Assembly (NCBI RefSeq): GCF_009849585.1
Contig: NZ_VCRN01000003.1
Coordinates: 124,001 to 188,000, forward strand
Direction of reading: 5' to 3'
DNA length: 64,000 nt
Origin: Bacillus sp. ZZV12-4809
GTDB taxonomy: Bacteria; Bacillota; Bacilli; Bacillales; Cytobacillaceae
Part shown: positions 35,101 through 42,834 of the stretch, piece by piece
Position numbering within the stretch: position 1 is the stretch's first letter
Layout: every line of letters starts with the position of its first letter
Translations under genes and position numbers: made by a program
Notes under the pieces: model-generated
Databases searched by the model: none
What the model saw: only the letters and a program-made list of their open reading frames with translations
Told to the model about the DNA's origin: nothing

Positions 35101-35383
35101 AGCAGGCGGTACAGGCCTCAACCTGACTGGTGCTGATACTGTCATCTTATACGATTTGTGGTGGAACCCTGCCGTTGAGGAACAGGCGGCCGACCGGGCC
35201 CACCGCATTGGACAGAAAAATACGGTCCAGGTGATAAAATTATTATCGAGAGGCACCATCGAAGAGAAGATGAATGAACTCCAGGAGAAAAAGAAAAACC
35301 TGATCGAGGAAATTATCGACTCAAATGAAAATGCTGCTGGCAGCCTGACTGAAGAGGATATTCGGGAGATATTGATGATTTAG
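32171..35383 (+). CDS. SNF2-family helicase with N-terminal SWIM zinc finger
   Basis: 1070 residues. A SWIM zinc finger (CSCPRLASFDKECQHAAA, about residues 67-85) is followed by a long SNF2-associated region (about 100-600). Then come two RecA-like lobes: Walker A DDMGLGKT (about 642), DEAQ box FFDEAQ (about 744), motif III LTGTPVENS, and helicase C with SLKAGGTGLNLTGADTVILY and the arginine-finger QAADRAHRIGQ. These are ATP-driven double-stranded DNA translocases that remodel protein-DNA complexes; its targets are unknown. GTG 32171 is chosen because GGGAGGAG lies seven bases upstream; an in-frame ATG at 32144 has no site. A 52-bp tandem array begins about 50 bases after the stop. Confidence 0.9.
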   Translation: MDIKLTHKMIKERCGTVSFKRGDAFFRNKKVTIHKYNDDICEASVSAGEDFYVEIEKTSGNGLKITCSCPRLASFDKECQHAAAVLLAIYDRQQTKAPNLSSGTLEASPEHALSDSLMTLFSEHALRSSGHQLHFENRQVLHPEFTCVPVHLGKGHYLFAIKCSIGSMDVLDIRQFLHSVKEGKPSLLSLTFSYDPALHCFPPEADAVFQRLIQVIQDESIYINALMEDFDYTASKHMLLIPPSSWERLKPVLALAEKVKLEITGKTFDYMAFSDERLPLRFDLDEAKNTYYLRVKGLERLLILDSYSAVVSGGKFITLKKDDCKSLYDLTQMLEAAGKNEIPIAAEQMEMFLEKVVPGLRKLGDVHISEDMSHRFMKTPLTAKLFLDRLRNRLLAGIEFHYDNIVINPLEGREPKGGTRIIRDVELEDEILQLMEESSFAKTDGGYFLQNDELEYEFLYRVVPKLQKLVQIYATASVRNRIFRENAKPQIRIKMKKERTNWLEFKFVLTGIADQEIRDVLAALEEKRKFYRLRDGALLSLETREFEEIQRFLRAVPQQAEDLESGLNMPIVSGLRMLAAAGDQEMFLQEESFRTFLAELEDPSSLQISVPDNLESVLREYQKSGFKWLKTMAHYGFGGILADDMGLGKTIQSIAFIQSELMDIRESNGPVLIVCPSSLTYNWLSELTKFTPDIQAIVIDGNQKERTELQKDISGIDVVITSYPLVLKDIKWYEMQPFHTVFFDEAQVFKNPVTQTARAVKKIQAKFRFALTGTPVENSAEELWSIFHVVFPELFGGLKDYSHLTRKTIARRVRPFMLRRMKEDVLSELPEKMELVDSSELLPDQKKLYAAYLAKLREDTLKHLNKDTIRKNRIRIFAGLTRLRQICCHPALFVDGYKGSSAKFEQLKGIIEESRLSGRRVLIFSQFTKMLDLIGRELALMGLQFFYLDGQTPSEERVETCSRFNEGERDFFLISLKAGGTGLNLTGADTVILYDLWWNPAVEEQAADRAHRIGQKNTVQVIKLLSRGTIEEKMNELQEKKKNLIEEIIDSNENAAGSLTEEDIREILMI

Positions 35384-35430
35384 AATGTGCTGCGGTAGGA
35401 TTTTAACGGTTATGGATGGCTGGCTGCAGA

Positions 35431-35785
35431 GTGCGGAGTTGCTTCTGCTTCGGGTTTTGACACAAAGTAAGTAAACCATGGCTGTTTGTGTCAGAAGTTG
35501 CCCCGGGTAAAGACACAAAAATAGGAAATCATGTCTGCAGAGTCAGAAGTTGCTTCGGGTTCGGACACAAAGTAATAAAACCTTGGCTGTTATGTCCGAA
35601 GTTGCCGCAAGTTCGGACATAAAATAATAAAACCTTGGCAGTTATGTCAGAAGTTGCCCCGGGTTCGGACACAAAACAAGAAAACTACGGCTGCAGAGTT
35701 AAAAGTTGCTTCGGGTTGGGACATAAAATAATAAAACCTTGGACGCAAAGTCCGAAGCAGCCCCTGGCTTTCAAACTCAAAACCT
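35431..35785 (+). repeat. Array B: seven 52-bp tandem units
   Basis: A core of GAAGTTGC, (C/T)CGGGTTCGGACA and CAAA.TAATAAAACCTTGGCTG recurs. GTTGC or its equivalent starts at 35438, 35497, 35549, 35601, 35653, 35705 and 35757. The last five steps are exactly 52; the first is 59 because of a 7-base insertion (TTCTGC duplicated). Unit identity is roughly 70-90 percent by eye. It lies directly 3' of the SNF2 gene, with no terminator in between, and ends about 180 bases before the next gene. Short frames inside it are not coding, as 52 is not a multiple of three. Confidence 0.9.
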
Positions 35786-35968
35786 TAACAGGTGTTTGTC
35801 TTTGTCATCCCATTCAAAAAAGTATAGGTCCAGCTGCCTGTAAAACAGATAGTTGTTATTGAAGTGACGCGTCCGGCATGGCGCGTCTTTTCTAACGCAA
35901 AATAATAAAGGAGGATTTTTCCATTAGGTAAAGAATTAATATGAATAAAAGTTTTAGGGGGAAACCTA

Positions 35969-36412
35969 GTGTGCAAATTGGTGTCAAAAGAGTTTAAAGC
36001 AATTGTGATAAGGAGCAATGGTCTTTTTAAGGATTATGCCCGCCTGGTACCTGAAGCAGCACAGGATTTTTTGAAGCGTGGCCATCTAGTTCAAAATAGC
36101 AGCGGTTTAGAAGTTGCCTTTTTTGAACCAAAGAGAGGGGAAGATCACTTAGAGGGAACCTTTTTTACCGGTTTTTTAGTTCATGAAAAAGCAGAAATAC
36201 TGCCAGATGGGATGGAGTATTTAGAAGCCGGGCAAACTTATGCCTCGATCAGAGGAAAGACTGCTGAGATGGGCGATTTGCATATGCGGCTTAACAGCTG
36301 GCTCAGGAAGAATAATCATCAGCAGTTTATTGATCATTATATTATTGAAGTTTATTATCCGGCTGCAAATGAGGAGGAAGAGGCAGAGGTATTTATCCCA
36401 ATCAAAGATTGA
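35969..36412 (+). CDS. GyrI-like small-molecule-binding domain protein
   Basis: 147 residues. A stand-alone domain with FFTGFLVHEKAEILPDGMEYLEAGQTYASIRGK in the middle and HYIIEVYYPA near the end, the pattern of AraC/Rob effector-binding domains. The end is acidic (EEEEAEVFIPIKD), as expected for this fold. The GTG at 35969 has AGGGGG seven bases upstream. An 18-codon frame starting ATG at 35941 overlaps its start in another frame and might act as a leader. Ligand unknown. Confidence 0.65.
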   Translation: MCKLVSKEFKAIVIRSNGLFKDYARLVPEAAQDFLKRGHLVQNSSGLEVAFFEPKRGEDHLEGTFFTGFLVHEKAEILPDGMEYLEAGQTYASIRGKTAEMGDLHMRLNSWLRKNNHQQFIDHYIIEVYYPAANEEEEAEVFIPIKD

Positions 36413-36413
36413 A

Positions 36414-36440
36414 CCGCTCAAAAGCTTGAGCGGCTGGTGT
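36414..36440 (+). terminator. Terminator after the GyrI-like gene
   Basis: CCGCTCAA-AAGC-TTGAGCGG followed by CTGGTGTTTT; it sits just ahead of a convergent gene end. Confidence 0.65.
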
Positions 36441-36441
36441 T

Positions 36442-37080
36442 TTAAATTTCCTTTGATGAAATGGGAAGAAAGTGTTTTACCCCTCTTTTATTGAAGGGCA
36501 GGATTTTTAAATCAGCAACCAAATGGCTTATGTAACCGGCAAGGCAGGTATAATAGACTCCTTCTATGCCAAGGGACATTTCAAATCTTGAAGAAATGAA
36601 AGCAAAAAAAACAACTCCCAGCAAGGAATGGGTATAGCTGCGGTGGGAAACAAAGGAAGCTATCAATATATAAATCCCAAATAATATGAGCCAAAGTTCC
36701 TGCAGGGAGATTCCTCCTGCCAGGACACCGATCCCCGTTATGGTCAGCATATGTTTTTGCCTTATTTTCGCTGAGATGGCAGTCATTCCAATTCCAATGG
36801 CCATGCCGAGCCATTTTTCTTTCGGGGAGCCCTCATAAAAACTATAAATAATCATTAGGATTCCAATGATTTGGGCAACCGTTCGAACGACTTCATGTGA
36901 TAGTGTTAGCCGGTCTCGGAGTTTTCCATCAATATCGAGGTCCGGGATTAATCCTGAAACACTCCCGAGGCCCACTAGTAAAAGTGTTGCAGAAGGGCTT
37001 GCATGAACAGTGTTCGCTACCACGTATCCTGCTGCTGCTCCAATTGCTGCATGGGCGGTACCATTCAAAATTTTTTCCAC
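36442..37080 (-). CDS. YdjM-like membrane-bound metal-dependent hydrolase (DUF457)
   Basis: 212 residues. Conserved polar motifs sit among hydrophobic helices: THAAIGAAAG, GLIPDLDIDG, HRSYTHSLLG and GYISHLVADLK. The histidines and aspartates are the expected metal ligands of the YdjM/LexA-binding family. ATG at 37080 with AGGTGG upstream. Function in the cell is unknown. Divergent from the TraB-like gene. Confidence 0.85.
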   Translation of the reverse strand: MEKILNGTAHAAIGAAAGYVVANTVHASPSATLLLVGLGSVSGLIPDLDIDGKLRDRLTLSHEVVRTVAQIIGILMIIYSFYEGSPKEKWLGMAIGIGMTAISAKIRQKHMLTITGIGVLAGGISLQELWLILFGIYILIASFVSHRSYTHSLLGVVFFAFISSRFEMSLGIEGVYYTCLAGYISHLVADLKILPFNKRGVKHFLPISSKEI

Positions 37081-37178
37081 CTTTATGTGTTATTTGCATT
37101 TTTTTCATGCATTCTTATATTATATCAAAACATTTGTTCTATTTGGTGGCTAATAGACTAAAATCTCCCGGCAGTTCA

Positions 37179-37187
37179 TGGTATAAT
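37179..37187 (+). promoter_or_regulatory. Extended -10 promoter of the TraB-like gene
   Basis: TGGTATAAT is a perfect extended -10 element about 50 bases before the start codon. No good -35 is seen, as is usual for this class. Confidence 0.5.
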
Positions 37188-37239
37188 GTGGACAAAGCTA
37201 AAGCATGCATAATAGAATTTGTATCTAAGGAAGGTATTT

Positions 37240-38406
37240 ATGTCAGAGGAAAACATAACGAGGATTCATTTAGACGGCAAGGAATACATACTGATCGGAA
37301 CAGCGCATGTTTCAAAGCACAGTGCAGAACAGGTGAAGGAAGTCATTGAGGCTGAACAGCCTGACTCTGTTTGTGTGGAATTGGATGAACAGAGATATCA
37401 GTCGATTACAGAAGGCAGTAAGTGGAAGGAAATGGATATTATCCAGGTTATTAAAGAGAAGAAGGCATCACTGCTTTTAATGAACCTGGCGATTTCATCC
37501 TTTCAAAACCGTATGGCCGACCAATTTGGCATAAAGGCTGGCCAGGAAATGATCCAGGGAATTGAGTCTGCGAAGGAAACAGGGGCAAAGCTCGTTTTGG
37601 CGGACCGTAATATCCAGATTACATTTTCCAGGATTTGGGGCAACCTTGGATTAAAAGGAAAATCACTGCTTCTCAGTCAGGTAATTGCAAGTATTTTCAG
37701 CAAAGATACCATAACTGAAGAAGAACTTGAAAAAATGAAGAATCAGGATACGATAAATGCAATACTGAATGAATTTACTGAAAGTTTTCCGCGATTAAAG
37801 AAACCCCTTATTGATGAGCGTGATCAATATCTGGCACAAAAAATTAAAGATGCTCCGGGAGAAAAAATAGTAGCGGTGCTTGGAGCAGCCCATGTACCGG
37901 GAATTAAAGAGGAAATTAAAAAAGAACAGGACATGGCCAAATTGACTGAGCGTCCTCCAAAATCCAATGTGCCAAAAATCATTGGATGGAGTATCCCGGT
38001 GTTCATCTTAGCCATTATCGCCTATACATTCATTGCTAATCCATCGGCAGGGCTGGCACAGACGATCAGCTGGATTATCTGGAATGGTTCTTTGTCAGCA
38101 CTCGGGGCTGCCATTGCAATGGGACATCCGCTGACCATTTTAACTGCCTTTGTAGCAGCACCTATAACATCACTGAACCCCCTTCTGGCTGCAGGCTGGT
38201 TTGCCGGGCTGACTCAGGCTTATATCCGCCGTCCAAGTGTAAGGGATTTTGAAACCTTATCTGAAGATGTTTTCAGTGTGAAGGGATTCTGGAGAAACAA
38301 AGTAAGCCGTATTTTATTAATTGTGGTACTAGCCAATCTGGGCAGCTCACTCGGAACCTTTATTGGGGGAGCCGATGTGATCAGAGTGTTTTTTGAAAAT
38401 ATATAA
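37240..38406 (+). CDS. TraB/PrgY-like family membrane protein
   Basis: 388 residues. The N-terminal TraB domain shows YILIGTAHVSKHS, VCVELDEQRY and VAVLGAAHVPGI. These hold the GxxH...ExxR...H pattern proposed to be a metalloprotease-like site. The C-terminal 150 residues hold three to four membrane helices (IIGWSIPVFILAIIAYTFI and onward). Enterococcal PrgY reduces pheromone activity; the cellular role here is unknown. ATG 37240 is preferred, with AAGGAAGG upstream. Confidence 0.8.
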   Translation: MSEENITRIHLDGKEYILIGTAHVSKHSAEQVKEVIEAEQPDSVCVELDEQRYQSITEGSKWKEMDIIQVIKEKKASLLLMNLAISSFQNRMADQFGIKAGQEMIQGIESAKETGAKLVLADRNIQITFSRIWGNLGLKGKSLLLSQVIASIFSKDTITEEELEKMKNQDTINAILNEFTESFPRLKKPLIDERDQYLAQKIKDAPGEKIVAVLGAAHVPGIKEEIKKEQDMAKLTERPPKSNVPKIIGWSIPVFILAIIAYTFIANPSAGLAQTISWIIWNGSLSALGAAIAMGHPLTILTAFVAAPITSLNPLLAAGWFAGLTQAYIRRPSVRDFETLSEDVFSVKGFWRNKVSRILLIVVLANLGSSLGTFIGGADVIRVFFENI

Positions 38407-38415
38407 TCATTTTGC

Positions 38416-38446
38416 GAGGTGAAACCCGGGTGGTTTCACCTTTTTG
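38416..38446 (+). terminator. Terminator after the TraB-like gene
   Basis: AGGTGAAACC-CGGGT-GGTTTCACCT followed by TTTT. Confidence 0.85.
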
Positions 38447-38592
38447 GTTCTTTGGATTCGTTTTCCAGAGGGGTTTATATGGAGTTGGAAGTATCTGCGG
38501 ACTGCGCGCTTATATAGTGCAGAAGAGATTTTTTAAATAAAAATGTGAAGGAAGGGGAACCATATATTAGACAAAATGCAGGAGGGAAAGAT

Positions 38593-39603
38593 ATGCCTGG
38601 CGGAAATAAACAAGATAAGCTTACTGCAGCTGAACACGCAACCCTTTGGTCGCAATATGTAAATGATAGTCTTTCTGTTTGTATCCTGCGGTATTTTTTA
38701 AACCGTGTTAAGGACAAAGAGATTCGCAAAGTACTTGAATTTGCCCTTAAATTATCTGAAAGCCACATAGAAAAGATTAAAGGGTTTTTATCGAGGGAGA
38801 ATCAGCCAATCCCTGTTGGGTTTACTGACAAAGATGTTCATGTGGACGCTCCGTTATTATTTACTGATGTTTTTATGGGAGTATATATCCATATTATGTC
38901 CATACATGGAGGCACAAGATATGCAGGTGCTATTGGCAATGCCACCCGGCAGGATATCAGGAAGTATATGAAGCAGGTTATAGATGAATCGCTGGAATTA
39001 TTTGACCGCTCTTCAGATGTGCTGATTAATAAAGGAGTAATCGTTAAACCACCGATATTAAACAACCAGCAGGAAATTGATTTTATAAATAAACAGAGTT
39101 ATTTAACGGGATGGTTCGGGAAGCGGAGACCTATAAATTCGATTGAAATCAGCGGGATTTACGTGAATATGCAGAAAATGATGATGAAGATTGTTTTAGA
39201 ACTCGGATTTGGACAGGTTGCCCAATCTAAGGAAGTTCAAAAATATATGGAAAGAAGCAGGCTGATTTGCCGCAAGCATCTTGAAACTTTAGCTGGTCTA
39301 TTAAAACAGTCGAATTTGAATATTCCCAGTACATTCGAGGCAGAAGTAACGGATTCAACGATTCCTCCATTTTCCGATAAACTTATGATGTATCATACTT
39401 CATCACTTCTATCAGCCTCTATAGGCTTTTATGGAGAAGCGATGTCCATGACGCAGCGAAGGGATATTGCAGCACAATATGCAAAGATGATTGCTGAAAT
39501 TGGAATTCTGGCTGAAGATGGGATGAATATTATGATAGACCATGGATGGTTTGAAAAGCCGCCTATGGCTACCGACCATGAAGATCTGTCAAAGAAAAAG
39601 TGA
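38593..39603 (+). CDS. DUF3231 family protein (two-domain)
   Basis: 336 residues made of two similar halves. Each starts LTAAEHATLWSQYVNDSLSVCILRYFL or a diverged version, and has helical bundles with conserved E and H residues (SESHIEKIKGFL). This ferritin-like build is typical of DUF3231 proteins, often found in spore-formers. Function unknown. ATG 38593 is chosen because AGGAGGG is seven bases upstream. A shorter relative lies at 49922. Confidence 0.75.
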   Translation: MPGGNKQDKLTAAEHATLWSQYVNDSLSVCILRYFLNRVKDKEIRKVLEFALKLSESHIEKIKGFLSRENQPIPVGFTDKDVHVDAPLLFTDVFMGVYIHIMSIHGGTRYAGAIGNATRQDIRKYMKQVIDESLELFDRSSDVLINKGVIVKPPILNNQQEIDFINKQSYLTGWFGKRRPINSIEISGIYVNMQKMMMKIVLELGFGQVAQSKEVQKYMERSRLICRKHLETLAGLLKQSNLNIPSTFEAEVTDSTIPPFSDKLMMYHTSSLLSASIGFYGEAMSMTQRRDIAAQYAKMIAEIGILAEDGMNIMIDHGWFEKPPMATDHEDLSKKK

Positions 39604-39624
39604 GGAAAAGCAGTACTGAAGTGA

Positions 39625-39664
39625 GGTCCAGCCGCCTGGTTGCAGGCAGCCGGGCCTTTTTTAT
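39625..39664. terminator. Terminator between DUF3231 and the ABC permease gene
   Basis: GGTCCAGCCGCC pairs imperfectly with GGCAGCCGGGCC, followed by TTTTTT. Confidence 0.7.
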
Positions 39665-40782
39665 CTGTCTGCAGCAATGGCCTTCCTTTTATAAAGTACA
39701 GACCCCAGAAGGAAGGTGACCGCGCCCCAAATCACCATCACGGCAATTCCGATCCAAAGTGATGCTGTAGCTATGCCGGTCTCGTAAACCATGCTTTCTC
39801 TTAAACCATCAGCGAAATAGGTGAGGGGAAGAATCGCCGAAATCGGCTGAATCCATTCAGGCATCGTTTCAATAGGGAAAAACACTCCGCTTAAAAACAT
39901 CATGAGAAAGCTGCTGATATTGGCTACCCCCATATAAGCTTCTGTCGTTTTGCTGAAAGAAGAGAAGAAGTAGCCGAGTGCATTAAAGGATAGAGCGCCG
40001 AACAAAAATACAATAATCAGGGTAAAAGGATTAATATATAGGCTGGCACCGAATATAAAGACTCCTATTAAAGAGAGAAGGGTAATTTGCACAATGCTGA
40101 ATAATAGTCTCATAAACATATCGCTTAACCCGAAAATCCCCATATTAGCCGGTGTCATGCGGAGTCTCTTGATTAATCCCTTTCTGCGCATTTCCACCAG
40201 ATCCACCATGCCAAACATGCCGCCCTGGGCAATGGATAAAGCGATCATGCCGGTTAAAAGGAAATCAGTATAGTCTAATTCATTGGTGCTTGATGTTATC
40301 GATTCAAATTGAAGATCATATTTGGGCGCAGCACCTGCAGCCAATAAATTTGCCTGCTGGACAAACTTATCCAGAATACCGGAAACGGCCTGGGCTGCAG
40401 CACCCTGTTCATTTTCTTTATTGACAACAAGTAAAACAGAGGAGGCTTCCGCCGATTCCGGCAGGATAATAGCGGCATCCACTTCCTGGTCTTTTACCCA
40501 TGCCTCCGCTTTATCCCTCGTAACAGGCTTTCCTGACTTAACCTCAAAAACAGGAAGCTCGCTGATCTGAGAAAGCATCATCTCGGATGCCGGATTTGGA
40601 CTTGGATTAACGATGGCAACCTCTGTTTTAAACTCTTCATCTGAATTGCCGCTGAAGATGACCATGAAGATAACCATTAAAATGACCGGGAAAAAGATGC
40701 CCCAAAACCATGCCTGTTTTTCGCGAAGGGTTAGTCTCAGCTGTGCCAGAAACATCATTTTAAATTGATGAAATTTATTAAT
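39661..40782 (-). CDS. ABC-2 type transporter permease
   Basis: About 373 residues. The N-terminal membrane helix (WFWGIFFPVILMVIFMVIFSG) is followed by an extracytoplasmic domain of about 150 residues, then five helices including the ABC-2 motif region (GMVDLVEMRRKGLIKRLRMTP) typical of drug or lipid exporters. It works with the upstream ATPase. Start: GGAGGG lies six bases before ATT at 40782, two bases after the ATPase stop, and INKFHQFKMM looks like the natural N-terminus. The only ATG codons in frame (40824, inside the ATPase gene, and 40758) lack a ribosome binding site. A non-canonical ATT start is therefore possible; the product is certain but the exact start is not. Confidence 0.82.
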   Translation of the reverse strand: MNKFHQFKMMFLAQLRLTLREKQAWFWGIFFPVILMVIFMVIFSGNSDEEFKTEVAIVNPSPNPASEMMLSQISELPVFEVKSGKPVTRDKAEAWVKDQEVDAAIILPESAEASSVLLVVNKENEQGAAAQAVSGILDKFVQQANLLAAGAAPKYDLQFESITSSTNELDYTDFLLTGMIALSIAQGGMFGMVDLVEMRRKGLIKRLRMTPANMGIFGLSDMFMRLLFSIVQITLLSLIGVFIFGASLYINPFTLIIVFLFGALSFNALGYFFSSFSKTTEAYMGVANISSFLMMFLSGVFFPIETMPEWIQPISAILPLTYFADGLRESMVYETGIATASLWIGIAVMVIWGAVTFLLGSVLYKRKAIAADR

Positions 40783-40783
40783 C

Positions 40784-41713
40784 TTAATCCCTCCATTCTT
40801 TTCCGGTAAACGAGATAAACACATCTTCCAGGCTCATTTCCCGTATGGAAACCTGTTCGACCCCGTATGATTTCTCTTTGGTGAATTTAAATAAGTCCAA
40901 AAGAGTTTCTTCCGGCTTTAACGCCCATATTTTTAGAGCAGCCCCTTCACGTTCTGTTTTGGATACAGATGCCAGCTCCTTTGAAAACAAATCAGCGTCC
41001 TCAGCCGCCTTTTCTCCATCCATAAAACTCAGTCTTATTTCCCGCTCATCCGTCAGCATCTCAATGAGTGCGGAAGGTGAATCAAGTGTAACCACATTAC
41101 CCTGGTCCACAATACATACCCGGTCACTTAGCTTTTCCGCTTCTTCCATGTAGTGTGTCGTTAAGATGGTCGTTTTGCCTAATTCCTTAAGGTGGAGAAT
41201 AATATCCCATATATTTCTCCGGGCCTGGGGATCGAGGCCGGTAGTCGGTTCATCCAGAAAGATGATTTCGGGATCGCTAATCAGCGCCAGACCGATGGCG
41301 AGCCTTTGCCTCTGGCCGCCTGAAAGTTTTTTTACGTGATTCCTGCGGTGCTCAGTCAGGTTGACTATTTCAAGGATTTCTTCTGTTGGCCTTGCATCGT
41401 CGTAAAAGGAAGCAAACAGGTTCAGGTTTTCTTCTGGTGTCAGCAAATCAAACATGGCACTTGACTGAGGCTGCACACCTATTTTCTTCTTTATCGATAC
41501 TGCATGCTTATTCCAATTCAGGTCGCCAAAATGAATTTCTCCATAGTCAGGTGGAACAAGGCCTTCAATCATCTCCAGTGTTGTCGTCTTACCTGCTCCA
41601 TTAGGTCCTATTATGGTGAAAACTTCACCGGCATGTACCGAGAAACTGATATCCTGGACCGCCTTGATGGATCCAAAGGACTTTTGTAGATTCCTTACCT
41701 CTAAAACAGTCAT
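40784..41713 (-). CDS. ABC transporter ATP-binding protein
   Basis: 309 residues. Walker A GPNGAGKTTT, Q-loop IGVQPQSSAMF, signature LSGGQRQRLAIG, Walker B IIFLDEPTTGLD and switch histidine TTHYME are all present. The C-terminal 80 residues form a DUF4162-like extension common to multidrug and lipid exporters. It forms an exporter with the ABC-2 permease that starts two bases after its stop. ATG 41713 with AGTGGGG upstream. Confidence 0.92.
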   Translation of the reverse strand: MTVLEVRNLQKSFGSIKAVQDISFSVHAGEVFTIIGPNGAGKTTTLEMIEGLVPPDYGEIHFGDLNWNKHAVSIKKKIGVQPQSSAMFDLLTPEENLNLFASFYDDARPTEEILEIVNLTEHRRNHVKKLSGGQRQRLAIGLALISDPEIIFLDEPTTGLDPQARRNIWDIILHLKELGKTTILTTHYMEEAEKLSDRVCIVDQGNVVTLDSPSALIEMLTDEREIRLSFMDGEKAAEDADLFSKELASVSKTEREGAALKIWALKPEETLLDLFKFTKEKSYGVEQVSIREMSLEDVFISFTGKEWRD

Positions 41714-41844
41714 TCATTTTCCCCACTTTCATGACAAGTTGAAAAGTTAGTATCCTGCAAAATTCCTAACCTTCTATTTAATACGTTTCAATTTTTGAAA
41801 AAATTCACTTTTTTAGTAAACTTAATAATATCAATGAATAGCCG

Positions 41845-41970
41845 TTTTCTAGAAGCGGGGGGCGAGTGTACCAAGAGGCAGCGCAGATTTGCGCGAGGAA
41901 CCCGGCAGCTGCGCAGGTTTGCTGAGTGCCTGCAGCGAAAAATCAACGTGCAAGTTTACAAGAGAACACT
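41845..41970 (+). repeat. Probable degenerate copy of the dispersed intergenic repeat
   Basis: A G+C-rich stretch in AT-rich surroundings that ends GAGTGCCTGCAGCG-AAAA-TCAAC, resembling the 3' end of the element at 57475-57690 (GTGCCTTTCGCTGCAATCAAC). The first part is diverged beyond alignment by eye, so membership is tentative. Confidence 0.4.
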
Positions 41971-42300
41971 TGGCTGCAGGATTATGAGGCTTTTTAAAGA
42001 AAGTCAGGGGAGAATGGCGTATGGGAGAACTTCCAATAGCGGTTAATGATCTCTAGAATATGTACCTGAATTATATAATGATTGCATATTGCGGCATTTC
42101 TGCACATTGAGGGAGAAGGATTTTATCTCTTAGCAGGAGGCCAGAGAGTACACCTTAAAGCAATCGCCGGAAAAAATGGCACCCAATCATACTGGATGCC
42201 ATCAATATTCGTCTTGTTGAGAAAATAGACATTATCCAATTAAAATGGATAAAATGAAAAGGCTATTAACCTGTTAAAAAATCTTAAAAGCTACCCCATA
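41971..42300. other. Stretch without a recognisable intact gene
   Basis: A 48-codon frame with a TTG start runs from 42082 to 42228 (+), containing FYLLAGGQRVHLKAIAGK, but it has no ribosome binding site. An imperfect hairpin GGCACCCA...TGGATGCC lies inside it. It may be the remains of a lost gene; I cannot name it. Confidence 0.3.
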
Positions 42301-42308
42301 TCCATAAT

Positions 42309-42339
42309 AAGTGAGCATCCACTAACGTGAATCTCACTT
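42309..42339. terminator. Long hairpin
   Basis: AAGTGAG and CTCACTT enclose a second stem (ATCCAC/GTGAAT) with a four-base loop and one bulge. T residues follow on the + strand, while the neighbouring gene ends on the - strand, so polarity is unclear. Confidence 0.45.
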
Positions 42340-42352
42340 TTGACTGGAGGCC

Positions 42353-42694
42353 TTATGTTAGCCTCATTGGAGCATTAAAGCTGTGCGCATCCCGGTAGGA
42401 TCGATAAGAAACAAATCTTTTTCCATGGGAGGAACCATCCAATTGAAGAATATGGTCATTGATAGTTTCCATATACAGAAAGTCTTCATTCGCATTTAGA
42501 CGATAGAATGTGTATGTGTTGCCAAGGAGTTCTTTCTTTGTTATTTGCGTATCGGGATGCTGCTGGATGAATTCTGACAGCTGCCTAACAGATACGGAAG
42601 GAATATCGGCCATCTCATAATACTTACCTTTAATGTTGGCCTTTAGTTTGTTTACGGCACTCATTGCCTTTTCTTTGTATTTATTCCTGGACAT
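42353..42694 (-). CDS. Unknown protein (113 aa)
   Basis: A hydrophilic protein with a basic helical N-terminus (MSRNKYKEKAMSAVNKLKANI) and a mixed C-terminus (NTYTFYRLNANEDFLYMETI). There is no signal peptide or membrane segment and I do not recognise the family. ATG 42694 has AAGGGGTG seven bases upstream, which supports this start over the in-frame ATG at 42736. Confidence 0.55.
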   Translation of the reverse strand: MSRNKYKEKAMSAVNKLKANIKGKYYEMADIPSVSVRQLSEFIQQHPDTQITKKELLGNTYTFYRLNANEDFLYMETINDHILQLDGSSHGKRFVSYRSYRDAHSFNAPMRLT

Positions 42695-42834
42695 GTAGTC
42701 ACCCCTTAATACTGTGATATTAAGAATATTTTCCATTTGCAGAAAGAATAAACATTACCGTCTGGAAAGTCAAGAATAGCATTGAATTGATTGCTGAATT
42801 CTTTCCTTAAACTTTAAAAAAGGAAGTGCGAGTT

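Noticed and set aside
35431-35785. Array B as a CRISPR or coding tandem repeat
   Set aside because: No unique spacers, and the 52-bp period would change reading frame in each unit; the short frames inside contain no ribosome binding site.
41795-42046. Plus-strand 83-codon ORF between the ABC operon and the unknown gene
   Set aside because: It runs through the degenerate repeat and has no ribosome binding site or hydrophobic/structural pattern.
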